From positions 1-18,027 of the forward strand of contig CAAFJY010000040.1 in the NCBI GenBank assembly GCA_900763355.1: 18,027 bases of DNA. The letters run 5' to 3'. The notes below the pieces were generated by a model. The model did not search any database, was not told where the DNA came from, and saw only the letters and a list, made by a program, of their open reading frames with translations. Within the stretch, counting starts at the first letter, position 1, and each line of letters starts with the position of its first letter. The position numbers and the translations under genes were made by a program. This document shows positions 6,670 to 14,457 of this stretch, piece by piece. The DNA comes from Clostridia bacterium (GTDB lineage Bacteria; Bacillota; Clostridia; Oscillospirales; Butyricicoccaceae).

Positions 6670-7115
6670 AGCTGGCCGAAGCCCTGCAGGAGCGGGCCGA
6701 TCTCAACCGCGCCATCCAGCAGCTGGAAAACCGCCTGTCCAACAACGCCCTGGTCCAGGAGGGGGAGCGCCCCGCCGAGGATCCCCAGGAGCTTTTGGAC
6801 CAGCTGGACGCCGCCGTGGACCGGCTGGAGGAACTCACCGCAGCCATCAACCTGGCCAACTGCCGCACCCTCTGCGAGGGGGAGAGCCTGACCCAGCTTC
6901 TGGCCCGGCGGGACGCCATGACGCTCCGGATGCGGGTCCTGCGCAATTTTCTGGAAGAAGCCAGCCAGAGCGGCCGGCGGGCCAGAGGGACTGAGATCCG
7001 TCTGCTGAGCACCGTCAACGTCCGCCAGCTGCAAAAAGAGCTGGACAATATGTCCCGGGAGCTCCGCCTGCTGGACAATTCCATCCAGGCTACCAACTGG
7101 CAGACCGAGCTGTAA
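6666..7115 (+). CDS. DIP1984 family (septicolysin-like) protein
   Basis: A 149-aa soluble, highly helical protein, the normal length for the family. Recognised by MKLAEALQERADL, the NALVQEGERPAEDPQELL segment (about 27-44), ARRDAMTLRMRVLRNF, EIRLLSTVNVRQLQKELD and the ending IQATNWQTEL, all characteristic of DIP1984 proteins. Long amphipathic helices suggest a coiled-coil or helical bundle. The biochemical function of the family is not established; the septicolysin name comes from a reported pore-forming relative and should not be read as proof of lytic activity. There is no signal peptide. The start overlaps the barstar stop by 4 bp, implying translational coupling. I see no terminator immediately after the stop; candidate ends lie at 7266 and 7349-7380. 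Confidence 0.88.
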   Translation: MKLAEALQERADLNRAIQQLENRLSNNALVQEGERPAEDPQELLDQLDAAVDRLEELTAAINLANCRTLCEGESLTQLLARRDAMTLRMRVLRNFLEEASQSGRRARGTEIRLLSTVNVRQLQKELDNMSRELRLLDNSIQATNWQTEL

Positions 7116-7347
7116 AGTCCAAATCCTTTCCTCCCCAGTCAGGTAACCGCCGGAGCGGGCGCACCCCCAGCCGCCGGGGCAAGGGCGGCAGTATGGCAGA
7201 CCGCAGGGCCGGTCGGGGTCCGAATCCCCGTGTATCGTTCCGCCCCATCGGGTACAGCCGCATCGTTTTTTTGCATATCGTCACCACCGCGCGCCGGCCG
7301 GCGGCCAGGGCGGGTATGGGGACGGGGAGAATATGGGATCGAAGAAG
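7116..7347 (+). other. GC-rich gap with a possible structured RNA ending at a T-tract
   Basis: No convincing gene is present. The segment 7184-7272 shows features of a structured RNA: GCGGCAGTA (7185-7193) pairs with TACAGCCGC (7253-7261) with a single mismatch, a hairpin with 5-bp stem and 7-nt loop (CGGGG/CCCCG, 7214-7230) lies inside, and T7 occurs at 7266-7272, five bases after the outer stem. The inner hairpin superficially resembles a tRNA T-arm, but no acceptor stem or anticodon arm can be matched. A 10-bp self-complementary GCCGGCCGGC lies at 7293-7302. It could be the 3' end of the DIP1984 transcript or a small RNA. Confidence 0.3.
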
Positions 7348-7348
7348 G

Positions 7349-7380
7349 ACCGCCCCAGGCACAGCCTGGGGCGGTTCGTT
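7349..7380 (+). terminator. Strong GC hairpin, probable terminator
   Basis: ACCGCCCCAGGC (7349-7360) pairs perfectly with GCCTGGGGCGGT (7364-7375) over an ACA loop, a 12-bp stem. The downstream tail TCGTTTGTCC is only moderately T-rich, so termination may be incomplete. It could end the barstar/DIP1984 transcript and insulate the protease promoter. The stem-loop core closely resembles that of the terminator at 13922-13950. Confidence 0.6.
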
Positions 7381-7484
7381 TGTCCGGGAGCCGCTGATGG
7401 GAAACATTTTTGCAAAGCTGCGGCGATTTGCGGCCGGATATGCGTCTTTTCAACATTTTTTCGGGACTCTATGCAGCCGACATA

Positions 7485-7513
7485 TTGTATTCGCCGGGAA
7501 TCCGGATTATAAT
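7485..7513 (+). promoter_or_regulatory. Sigma-A type promoter of the protease operon
   Basis: TTGTAT (7485-7490) and a perfect TATAAT (7508-7513) are separated by 17 bp. The spacer contains CCGG-GAAT-CCGG, a small inverted repeat that could bind a regulator. The leader to the ATG at 7548 is only about 28 nt and carries AAGGAGG (7534-7540), spaced 7 nt from the start. Confidence 0.78.
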
Positions 7514-7547
7514 GAAGTTGTTTCCAAATATATAAGGAGGGATCGCC

Positions 7548-10500
7548 ATGAAAAAAGCAATTTCACTTCTCTTGAGCATTGCCCTTTTCTTCACGATGGC
7601 GGCGCCGGCATGGGCCGGCTATGCCGCAGGGGCAGAGCTCCCGATTCTGCGCGCGGAGGAGGCTCCGCCCGAAGCAGAACCCTTCTGGTCTGAAAACGCC
7701 GATGCGGCCAATGTTCCGAGCCTGTTGGAACAGGAGCAGGCAGACGCCGATCTTCAGGCTTATCTGTCCTCGCTCCAGCCCTTCACCGTCACACCGGTGA
7801 ACGCGGACTGCTCCCCCGAAGAGGAGTCGGCAGCCGACACCGCTCCCGCCCAGGATGCGGAATTTGCCCCCGGCGTGGTGCTGTTCTCTCTCCGGGAAGG
7901 GACCGCGCCCGAAGCGCTCGGACTGAGCGCGCTGGGTCTGTCGGACTGGGAGCCCATCCTCAGCGACGGCCAGAGCGTGGATACCGAAGCCGGTACGGCC
8001 GTCTGGTACCGCGCCGCCTGTGCCGGTGACGAAGCGGAGGCTGTCGCCGCCCTCCGGGCCCTGGACCAGGTCACCGACGCGGAGCTGGATTATATTTACC
8101 ACTCCGACAGCTACGGTGAGCCCCAGGAGGTCGAGGTCGGCAAGAACTGGGCCTTTGGCGAGCTGCTGAAAAAGGCCAACCAGATCTGGTGGTCCACCGA
8201 ACTGAGCCAGGCGATCAACCCCGGCGCAGGCACGGTGGTCGCCGTGATCGACACCGGCGTGGACTATACCCACGAGGATCTGGCGGCCAACATGTGGGTC
8301 AACACCGGTGAGATCCCGGGCAACGGCATCGACGACGACGGCAACGGCTATATCGATGATGTTTACGGCGTCAATGTCACCGCCGCCGGCGCACAGGCCG
8401 GGGACCCCATGGATGACAACGGCCACGGCACCCATGTGGCGGGCATCATCGCCATGAGCTCCAACGGCCGGGGCGGCGTGGGCCTGGCCTGGGGTGCGCA
8501 GATCATGGCCATCAAGGCCGGTCAGTCCACCGGGACCTTCTCCTCCAGCGACATCGCAAAGGCCATCGATTATGCCCACGCTATGGGCGCGGATGTGATC
8601 AATATGTCCTTTGGCGGGACGGAAAAATCCTACCTGGTGGAGCAGGCGCTGGTCAGCGCCTTTGCCGACTGCGTCCTGGTGGCCTCCGCGGGCAACGACG
8701 GTGTGCCCACCACCGATGCGCCGGCTGATTTCACTAAAACGGAAGACATCTACCCCGCCGGCTACCGCTATGTCCTGGGCGTCATGGCCACGGACCAGAG
8801 CGGGGATCTCGCGTCCTTCTCCAACTGGGACTACAAAAACAACGCCAACTGCGAATATGAGCTGACGGCCCCGGGCGTGGGCATCTTCTCCACCCTGCCG
8901 GGCAACCGCTATGCCACCTGGTCCGGCACCTCCATGGCCGCGCCCTGTGTTTCGGCGGCGGCAGCCATCGTGCGCAGCAAATTTGCGGACAAGGATACCT
9001 ATTCCTCCCGCTTTATCATGGGCCAGCTGGCTTCAGCTACCGACCGCAGCACCGTTTACGAAGATAAACTGGGCGACAGCCACACCTATGCGGCGCTGAG
9101 CATCTACCAGAGCTGCACTCGCCTGCCGGAGCCCAACATCGGCTTTTCTGAGGTCTTCGCTCTGGACAGCAAGCGGGATGACAACGAGATCAACGACGGC
9201 GACAGCATCCTGGACGCCGGCGAGACCATCGACCTGGGCTTCGCCCTGCGGAACCAGTGGGGCCAGACCGGGGAGATCACCGTCACGGCCGATACCCTCT
9301 CCGACGCGGGGGTTGTCAACCCCTATGTGACCTTTGAAACCGACACCGTCACCCTGGCGCCCGCCGGGACCTTTGCCGCCTCGGACAACGGCTTTGTGCG
9401 GGAGGACAGCGAGCTCACCGGTGTCACGAACCCCCTCACCTTCACCCTGAGCAAAGACACCCCCAACGGGGCGGAGATCTGCATCCACCTCACCGCCGCC
9501 ACCACCAATGGGGTCGACGCTAAGGATGGGAACACCTATACCGCGGAATATGACTACATCTTCCGTGTCCAAAACGGCCGGGGCATCCGCGGCCAGCTGA
9601 AGGAAAACACCACCCTGACCGCCGACTATTACTGGATCATCGAAAACACCCTCTATATCCCGGAGGGGCTCACCCTCACTGTGGAGCCCGGGACCCAGAT
9701 CCAGTTCTGGTCCAGCGACTATGAAGACGCCTATGGCGGCAAGACCATGGCCGCCATCATCAACGACGGCACCCTGAACATGATCGGCACCGAGGAGGCC
9801 CCCATCTCCTGCTTCCCCGGCCGGGGATTCTCCAACTATGTGGTGGAGATCAGCGGAGATGGTGTTGAAACGCTGAAGTATTGTGAGATCATTAATCCGA
9901 GATTGGGGTATACTGGGCGTAATAATTCCAGACCTGTCGATACAGTAGATCATTGCAAATTGACGCAAAATCAAACGTATCTATATATACGGTTTTGGGA
10001 TAGCGGAAAAATCCGGGATGACTGTTATCCATGGGCTTTTTCCTACAGCTTTTTTGTAAATGAGCTTGCTTCATCAGTTCTATCCGGGCTGCGTGGATAC
10101 AGCGATTATGAAAGATATTTGCAACTCAGGATCAATGTAGGGAACTGCTTCAATGACTGTAACATTCGCATGATAGATAAACCGAACTCTATCGGAAACT
10201 TATTTCTGAATGGAAACGGTGGCGAATTTGGTTCCGTTCGCAGCTCACAACTGAAAGGCGGAACTTCTGTCCCCGCTTACGACAGCGCCGAATACATTGA
10301 CAATGCCGAAATCCGCAGCTATGACGGGAAGTACTATGTTTTCCTCCCCATGGCGTCCGTCATGCACGAGGATGGTTACTTTTTAGCTCAAGCCATGGCT
10401 GAATCGCTGGACGGTACGCTGCTGTGCCTTAATAGCCAGGAAGAGGAAGATTTTATCTATCAAGTTATGCACGAATTCGCGGAATCCACCCGCAAAGATG

Positions 10501-13127
10501 GTTATATATACAACTTAAATTATGGCGTCTGGATCGGCTATCGCTATCAACCGGAGACCAACGATTACGTCTTGGAGGATAGCTCCCCTTACATCCCCCA
10601 AGTATCTTTGAATCGCAATAATGGCGACGGTTATGTTTGGATGAACGTCAATAGCAATTCATCGTACTTTTATAAGTATTACGAAACATTAAGTTCACCC
10701 TCCTTTGGTCCTACCAACCACATGGCACTGGAATTGCCCTCCACCGACGCTGACGGTACTGAACGCACCGAGGACGATATTCGCGCGGCATTAAAGACCT
10801 TTGACACTGACGCCTGGCTGTTCGATTACTACGCGCCCAACATGACCAACTGCGCCATCCTGAACCCGGTGCTCAACAATAACCCCGAGACCTGGGCGCG
10901 GATCACCGCCGAGAGCTATAACAGCAGCATCCGCTGCTACAACCTCTCCGGCAACTATTGGGGCACCGAGCGCAGCTCCCTCATCAACAAAATGATCGTG
11001 GACGCCGACGACTATCCCGGCACCCTGGGGGATATCGTGGAGGAGCCCATCCTCACCACCCGGGATGATCTCTCGGACATCTATCCCTTTGTCACCGACA
11101 TCCGCGTCACCGACCCGGATGGTCACACGGTGAAAAATGTTTCCGCCGGCGGGAGCTATACCGTCTCGGTCTCCTTTAACCGGGACATGGACACCACCGT
11201 CCAGCCCACGGTCACCTATGGGCCCGATGCGCCCTATACCGACTTTTCCGTCAGCGGCGAGTGGGAAAACCCGCGGCTCTGGGTGGGGCAGACGGTGATC
11301 TCCCCCGTGATGACCTCCGGGACCCAGTATTTCAAAACCACCGGCGGCCGGGCCGACGATGACCACTGGCTGGTCTGCGGCAACGACATCCTGCGCTTCG
11401 AAATGAATGTTTCCACCACCGGGGCCGCGGCCATGCTCCTCCAGGCCAGCGGCGGCGCCAACAAGGTGGAGCTGAGCTGGGCTCAGAATGACTATGAGAC
11501 CCTGGCCGGCTACAACATCTACCGCGCAGAAAGCAAGGACGGCAAATATACCAAGATCAACGGCGCCATCGTCAACGACACGGAGTATACTGACCTGGAT
11601 GTCACCCCCGGTGTGACCTATTACTACTATTTCACCGTGGTGAACACCGAGGGCAACGAAGAGAGCGCCAAGTCCAACATCGCCGAGGGCCGCCCGCTGG
11701 ACAACATTCTGCCCGTCCTCCAGCATATCCCCGTCACTTCCGCGCGTTCCGGCAAAAACGTGGGCATTTCGGCCACTGCGACGGATAATATCGCGGTGGA
11801 TTCGGTGACACTTTATTACCGCGCCGCCGGCGAGGGGGCCTATCGCTCCGTCACCATGAGCAAAAATGCCAACAAGGATGGCTATACCGCCACCATCCCC
11901 GCTTCGGCCGTCACGAAAAAGGGCGTGGAGTATTATGTCGTCGCTCTGGACGGCGACGGCAACGCCGCCTACAGCGGCACGGCCGAGATCCCCAACCGGA
12001 TCAGCGTGGATGATACGCCCTTTATCACCGGGCTCACGCCTTCCCGCCTCAGCGTCAGCGGCGGCGCGACGGTGACGGTGATGGGCGGCTGCTTTACCGA
12101 AGGGCTGACCCTCAAGATCGGTTCGCAGACGGTGGAATATACGCCGGTCGACGACGGGCAGCTGACCTTTGCCGCACCGGCCATGCCCGCGGGCAGCTAC
12201 AGCGTCGCGCTCTGCCGCGATGGCATCGAGCTGGCCCACGCCGCATTGACCTATACCGACGAAAGCAGCCTGGCGCAGATCCCCACCAGCATGACGCTGG
12301 TCTCCAACGTCTCCTTTGACATTCCCCTGTATTTCACCGCCCGGGATGGGATGACCTCCTTCCACGCAGAGCTGGATCTTGGCGGCATGAAATTCCGCGA
12401 TCTCACCGTGGAGAAGACAGATCTGACCGAATCTTTCGTACTGGATTACCGCCTCAGCGGGAACAAGCTGATCCTCGGCGGGATCGCTTCGGACAGCGTC
12501 ACGGTGAACGGCAGTGCGCCGCTGGTGCACATCCGTCTCACCCCCGTGGCCGTGAGCAGTGACCAGCAGTATTCTTTCACTCTGAGCAATGTCCAGTCCA
12601 ATGGCTCGGATGTGGCAAAGCTCATCCACGGCATCGCCATCGTCAAGCCCAACTACAGTCTCACCGCCACCGTGCAGTATTATGCCGGCTCCCACGCCGT
12701 CTCCGGCGCGACCATCACAGCCGCCGGTGTCTCCGGCACCACGGACAGCACCGGTAAGGTCACGCTCACTGGCATTCCCTCCAGCGCGGTTACCGTGCTC
12801 GCGTCCATGTCCGGGACGACGCCGACCGGCACCGTGACGGCAAACGATGCCTCCCTGGTCCTGAAGGCGAGTGTTGGCAAAGAGACGCTCAGCGATCATC
12901 AGAAGCTGGCCGCAGATGTCAACTGCGACGGCCGCGTCAACGAAGCCGATGCTTCGCTCATCCTTCAGATGGCCGTCCGGAAGCTCAGCACTTTCCCCGG
13001 CGGGAAAACGTGGGTCTTTGCCCCTGCTTCGCAGGCCCTCACTCTCCGGGATGGGGAAAACACGCTGGCCTTTACCGTCATCCTGTTGGGCGATGTGGAC
13101 GGCAGCTGGACCGGGACAGCCCAATGA
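7548..13127 (+). CDS. Giant secreted subtilisin-like (S8) protease with C-type-lectin-like, FN3, IPT/TIG, cohesin-like and dockerin-like domains
   Basis: An 1859-aa protein. Residues 1-25 are a signal peptide, and about 26-190 a propeptide. The S8 catalytic domain (about 215-520) has Asp235 (VVAVIDTGVD), His293 (GHGTHVAG), oxyanion Asn383 (VASAGND) and Ser462 (GTSMAAP), so it should be active. Then come a beta-sandwich (about 530-680), a beta-helix-like stretch (about 690-780), a poorly recognised segment, a C-type-lectin-like domain (about 925-1063: YYVFLP, NSQEEEDFI, WIGYRY, GYVWMN), FN3 (about 1297-1385), an Ig-like domain (about 1387-1480), IPT/TIG (about 1491-1565), a cohesin-like segment (about 1586-1670) and a dockerin-like tail (about 1764-1815, ADVNCDGRVNEADASLIL, preceded by a partial repeat). 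The absence of a sortase motif or C-terminal TM suggests release or attachment through the tail. Nucleotides about 9859-10800 are clearly more AT-rich than the flanks while the frame stays open. The next gene overlaps by 4 bp. Confidence 0.93.
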   Translation: MKKAISLLLSIALFFTMAAPAWAGYAAGAELPILRAEEAPPEAEPFWSENADAANVPSLLEQEQADADLQAYLSSLQPFTVTPVNADCSPEEESAADTAPAQDAEFAPGVVLFSLREGTAPEALGLSALGLSDWEPILSDGQSVDTEAGTAVWYRAACAGDEAEAVAALRALDQVTDAELDYIYHSDSYGEPQEVEVGKNWAFGELLKKANQIWWSTELSQAINPGAGTVVAVIDTGVDYTHEDLAANMWVNTGEIPGNGIDDDGNGYIDDVYGVNVTAAGAQAGDPMDDNGHGTHVAGIIAMSSNGRGGVGLAWGAQIMAIKAGQSTGTFSSSDIAKAIDYAHAMGADVINMSFGGTEKSYLVEQALVSAFADCVLVASAGNDGVPTTDAPADFTKTEDIYPAGYRYVLGVMATDQSGDLASFSNWDYKNNANCEYELTAPGVGIFSTLPGNRYATWSGTSMAAPCVSAAAAIVRSKFADKDTYSSRFIMGQLASATDRSTVYEDKLGDSHTYAALSIYQSCTRLPEPNIGFSEVFALDSKRDDNEINDGDSILDAGETIDLGFALRNQWGQTGEITVTADTLSDAGVVNPYVTFETDTVTLAPAGTFAASDNGFVREDSELTGVTNPLTFTLSKDTPNGAEICIHLTAATTNGVDAKDGNTYTAEYDYIFRVQNGRGIRGQLKENTTLTADYYWIIENTLYIPEGLTLTVEPGTQIQFWSSDYEDAYGGKTMAAIINDGTLNMIGTEEAPISCFPGRGFSNYVVEISGDGVETLKYCEIINPRLGYTGRNNSRPVDTVDHCKLTQNQTYLYIRFWDSGKIRDDCYPWAFSYSFFVNELASSVLSGLRGYSDYERYLQLRINVGNCFNDCNIRMIDKPNSIGNLFLNGNGGEFGSVRSSQLKGGTSVPAYDSAEYIDNAEIRSYDGKYYVFLPMASVMHEDGYFLAQAMAESLDGTLLCLNSQEEEDFIYQVMHEFAESTRKDGYIYNLNYGVWIGYRYQPETNDYVLEDSSPYIPQVSLNRNNGDGYVWMNVNSNSSYFYKYYETLSSPSFGPTNHMALELPSTDADGTERTEDDIRAALKTFDTDAWLFDYYAPNMTNCAILNPVLNNNPETWARITAESYNSSIRCYNLSGNYWGTERSSLINKMIVDADDYPGTLGDIVEEPILTTRDDLSDIYPFVTDIRVTDPDGHTVKNVSAGGSYTVSVSFNRDMDTTVQPTVTYGPDAPYTDFSVSGEWENPRLWVGQTVISPVMTSGTQYFKTTGGRADDDHWLVCGNDILRFEMNVSTTGAAAMLLQASGGANKVELSWAQNDYETLAGYNIYRAESKDGKYTKINGAIVNDTEYTDLDVTPGVTYYYYFTVVNTEGNEESAKSNIAEGRPLDNILPVLQHIPVTSARSGKNVGISATATDNIAVDSVTLYYRAAGEGAYRSVTMSKNANKDGYTATIPASAVTKKGVEYYVVALDGDGNAAYSGTAEIPNRISVDDTPFITGLTPSRLSVSGGATVTVMGGCFTEGLTLKIGSQTVEYTPVDDGQLTFAAPAMPAGSYSVALCRDGIELAHAALTYTDESSLAQIPTSMTLVSNVSFDIPLYFTARDGMTSFHAELDLGGMKFRDLTVEKTDLTESFVLDYRLSGNKLILGGIASDSVTVNGSAPLVHIRLTPVAVSSDQQYSFTLSNVQSNGSDVAKLIHGIAIVKPNYSLTATVQYYAGSHAVSGATITAAGVSGTTDSTGKVTLTGIPSSAVTVLASMSGTTPTGTVTANDASLVLKASVGKETLSDHQKLAADVNCDGRVNEADASLILQMAVRKLSTFPGGKTWVFAPASQALTLRDGENTLAFTVILLGDVDGSWTGTAQ
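9859..10800 (+). other. AT-rich compositional island inside the protease gene
   Basis: Hand counts of 60-base lines give 40-43% GC at 9901-10020, 10081-10140 and 10501-10560 and 35% at 10621-10680, against 67% at 9661-9720 and 63% at 10921-10980. Codon choice changes with it, with many A/T-ended codons and rare ATA and TTA codons. The reading frame is continuous across both edges. The island encodes roughly residues 771-1084, including the C-type-lectin-like domain. The edges are gradual to within tens of bases, and I find no flanking direct repeats. Confidence 0.85.
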
Positions 13128-13876
13128 AACGCCGGTATCTGACCCTGGCTGCGGCCTTTCTGGCGGCGCTGGCACTCTGTGTGCCGGCCGCCGCCGAAGA
13201 GCCCACGCAGGAGCCCATAGCGCTCTGCTTTCCTGGGGAAGTCACAGCCGTTGACCTGACATACCGGGTCACGGGGGATGGCTCACAGCTTTCCGTGACC
13301 TTCCCCGCCGGTGTGCTTGCCGACTGGAATTATATTGCGGAGGAGCATCTTCTCCTCCTGGGCATCGCTTCCTCCGATCCCCTGGACCTTGCCCAGCCCC
13401 TGGCGCAGATTTCCGCCCCGGGTGCATCACTGGTCCTGGAAGAGCTCCTGGTCAACGGACGGCGTGTTCCGGAGCCGGTCCTTCACCACACGCCCACCGT
13501 CCTGCCCGCAGTCGCCCCTTCCTGCGAAAAACCGGGCCTGAGCGAGGGCCGTGTCTGCAGCCGCTGCGGCGTGGTCCTCCAGGCCCAGGAGACGCTTCCC
13601 GCCACCGGGCCGGTCTTGTTCGCCGAACGGGGCGAAAACGGGACGCTGCACATTCGCGGAGCGATCTCGGATTCGGCGGTCTTTGACGGCCGGCTCTTGC
13701 TGGCGATCTATGACCCCAGCGGGAAAATGCTGACCATGCAGGATCTCAGTTCCCAGGATCCCCGCACCCTCTCCGTTCAATTGACCGGCTGTGCCGATGC
13801 CGCGTATGGAAAGATCTTCCGCCTGGACCACAGCTGGGCCGCTAGTGCCAATGCGGTGGAGCTGACGGTGAACTAG
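13124..13876 (+). CDS. Secreted protein with partial cohesin-like domain and Cys-motif linker
   Basis: A 250-aa protein with a signal peptide (residues 1-24, cleavage after PAAA). Residues about 40-112 (YRVTGDGSQLSVTFPAGV, NYIAEEHLLLLGIASSDP, LAQPLAQIS) resemble the C-terminal half of a cohesin-like fold and match the pattern of the cohesin-like part of the upstream protease (YRLSGNKLILGGIASDS). Residues 124-162 hold the clostridial surface-protein motif with Cys134, Cys145 and Cys148 (SCEKPGLSEGRVCSRCG, then ETLPATG). The C-terminus (165-250) has the AIYDPSGKML...KIFRLD pattern of a small beta-domain common at the ends of clostridial surface proteins. There is no anchoring motif. The start overlaps the protease stop (ATGA), so both are made together. 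Function is unknown; an accessory, binding or scaffold role for the protease is inferred. Confidence 0.75.
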   Translation: MKRRYLTLAAAFLAALALCVPAAAEEPTQEPIALCFPGEVTAVDLTYRVTGDGSQLSVTFPAGVLADWNYIAEEHLLLLGIASSDPLDLAQPLAQISAPGASLVLEELLVNGRRVPEPVLHHTPTVLPAVAPSCEKPGLSEGRVCSRCGVVLQAQETLPATGPVLFAERGENGTLHIRGAISDSAVFDGRLLLAIYDPSGKMLTMQDLSSQDPRTLSVQLTGCADAAYGKIFRLDHSWAASANAVELTVN

Positions 13877-13915
13877 CCGACTGGCCGCTTGGCTGAGCAA
13901 ATAACCCCCCTATCC

Positions 13916-13963
13916 AAAAACCCCCGCCCCGGGCACAGCCCGGGGCGGGGTTCTTTCTGTTTT
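13916..13963. terminator. Bidirectional terminator between protease operon and tfoX-like gene
   Basis: CCCCGCCCCGGGC (13922-13934) pairs perfectly with GCCCGGGGCGGGG (13938-13950) over an ACA loop, a 13-bp stem. TTCTTTCTGTTTT follows on the plus strand, and A5 at 13916-13920 supplies the U-tract for minus-strand transcripts. It lies between convergent genes and serves both. Confidence 0.92.
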
Positions 13964-13974
13964 CATCCTGTTTT

Positions 13975-14298
13975 TCACGGATTTTTCGGCTTTTTGGCCT
14001 TGGGCGGCGGGACAAGGGTCTCCAGCAGGCGGGCGGCCCGGCGGAGGGCGTCCTCATCGTCCACATCCAGGATCAGATGGGGCTTGGCCCCGGGATAGGG
14101 CGCGCCGTATTCCGCCGTGGGGAGGAGGACCTCCACCTCCGGCCAGGGCTTGGCAAAGACCGTGTTGTCACAGAGGGAGAAGATCTGCCGGCCGTTGAGA
14201 TAGAGCAGATATTCCCCAAACATCTTCCGGGTGCGGACCGTTCCCAGCCCTTCCAGCAGGACGCAGACGTGCTCCCGGTATTCCGGCGTGGTAGCCAT
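13975..14298 (-). CDS. TfoX/Sxy N-terminal domain protein
   Basis: A 107-aa protein consisting of only the TfoX N-terminal domain. The pattern RTRKMFGEYLLYLNGRQIFSLCDNTVFAKPWPE followed by YGAPYPGAKPHLILDVDDED is characteristic. The full-length Gammaproteobacterial TfoX/Sxy activates competence genes, but stand-alone N-domain proteins are widespread in other bacteria with no proven role, so a competence function should not be assumed. The ATG at 14298 is preceded on the minus strand by AAAGGAG (14307-14313) at 8-nt spacing. A longer in-frame extension upstream lacks a ribosome site and crosses the promoter, so the short form is preferred. The C-terminus is Lys/Pro-rich. It is transcribed divergently from azlC and ends at the bidirectional terminator. 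Confidence 0.88.
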   Translation of the reverse strand: MATTPEYREHVCVLLEGLGTVRTRKMFGEYLLYLNGRQIFSLCDNTVFAKPWPEVEVLLPTAEYGAPYPGAKPHLILDVDDEDALRRAARLLETLVPPPKAKKPKNP

Positions 14299-14322
14299 GG
14301 CGTCATCTCCTTTGCTCCCCTC

Positions 14323-14351
14323 ACCATAGCACGGGGCGGCGGGGCCGTCAA
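14323..14351 (-). promoter_or_regulatory. Promoter of the tfoX-like gene
   Basis: On the minus strand TTGACG (14351-14346) is followed after 17 bp by TATGGT (14328-14323), with a TGn extended -10. The ribosome binding site lies 9 nt downstream of the -10, so the leader is very short. Confidence 0.68.
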
Positions 14352-14376
14352 GGGACAATTTTTTCGTCCCGGCGGG

Positions 14377-14405
14377 TTGCATCTTTTTTCACCGGGGTGT
14401 ATACT
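14377..14405 (+). promoter_or_regulatory. Promoter of azlCD
   Basis: TTGCAT (14377-14382) and TATACT (14400-14405) are separated by 17 bp. It is back to back with the tfoX-like promoter; the two -35 elements are about 25 bp apart, so a regulator bound between could affect both. Confidence 0.72.
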
Positions 14406-14457
14406 GCCATGTGACTGGCCCTGCCGGTCCATTTCCCGAAAGGAGCCCCCGTTTCCC

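Noticed and set aside
7205..7240. Possible tRNA based on a T-arm-like hairpin
   Set aside because: The loop reads TCCGAAT rather than TTCNANN, and no matching acceptor, D or anticodon arms exist on either strand.
7193..7693. 166-codon plus-strand frame spanning the protease promoter
   Set aside because: It crosses the T7 tract, a strong hairpin and the promoter, then overlaps the protease start in another frame; it has no ribosome site at its start.
10320..10740. Diversity-generating retroelement target, because of the C-type-lectin-like fold
   Set aside because: No reverse transcriptase, template repeat or accessory gene is in the window, and the domain is internal rather than C-terminal as in typical variable proteins.
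10791..13175. 794-codon minus-strand open frame under the protease
   Set aside because: Antisense to the FN3, IPT and dockerin-like part of the protease, with biased composition and no start signal.
13975..14382. Longer 135-aa version of the TfoX-like protein
   Set aside because: The extra 28 residues cross the predicted promoter and lack a ribosome site, while ATG at 14298 has AAAGGAG at 8-nt spacing.
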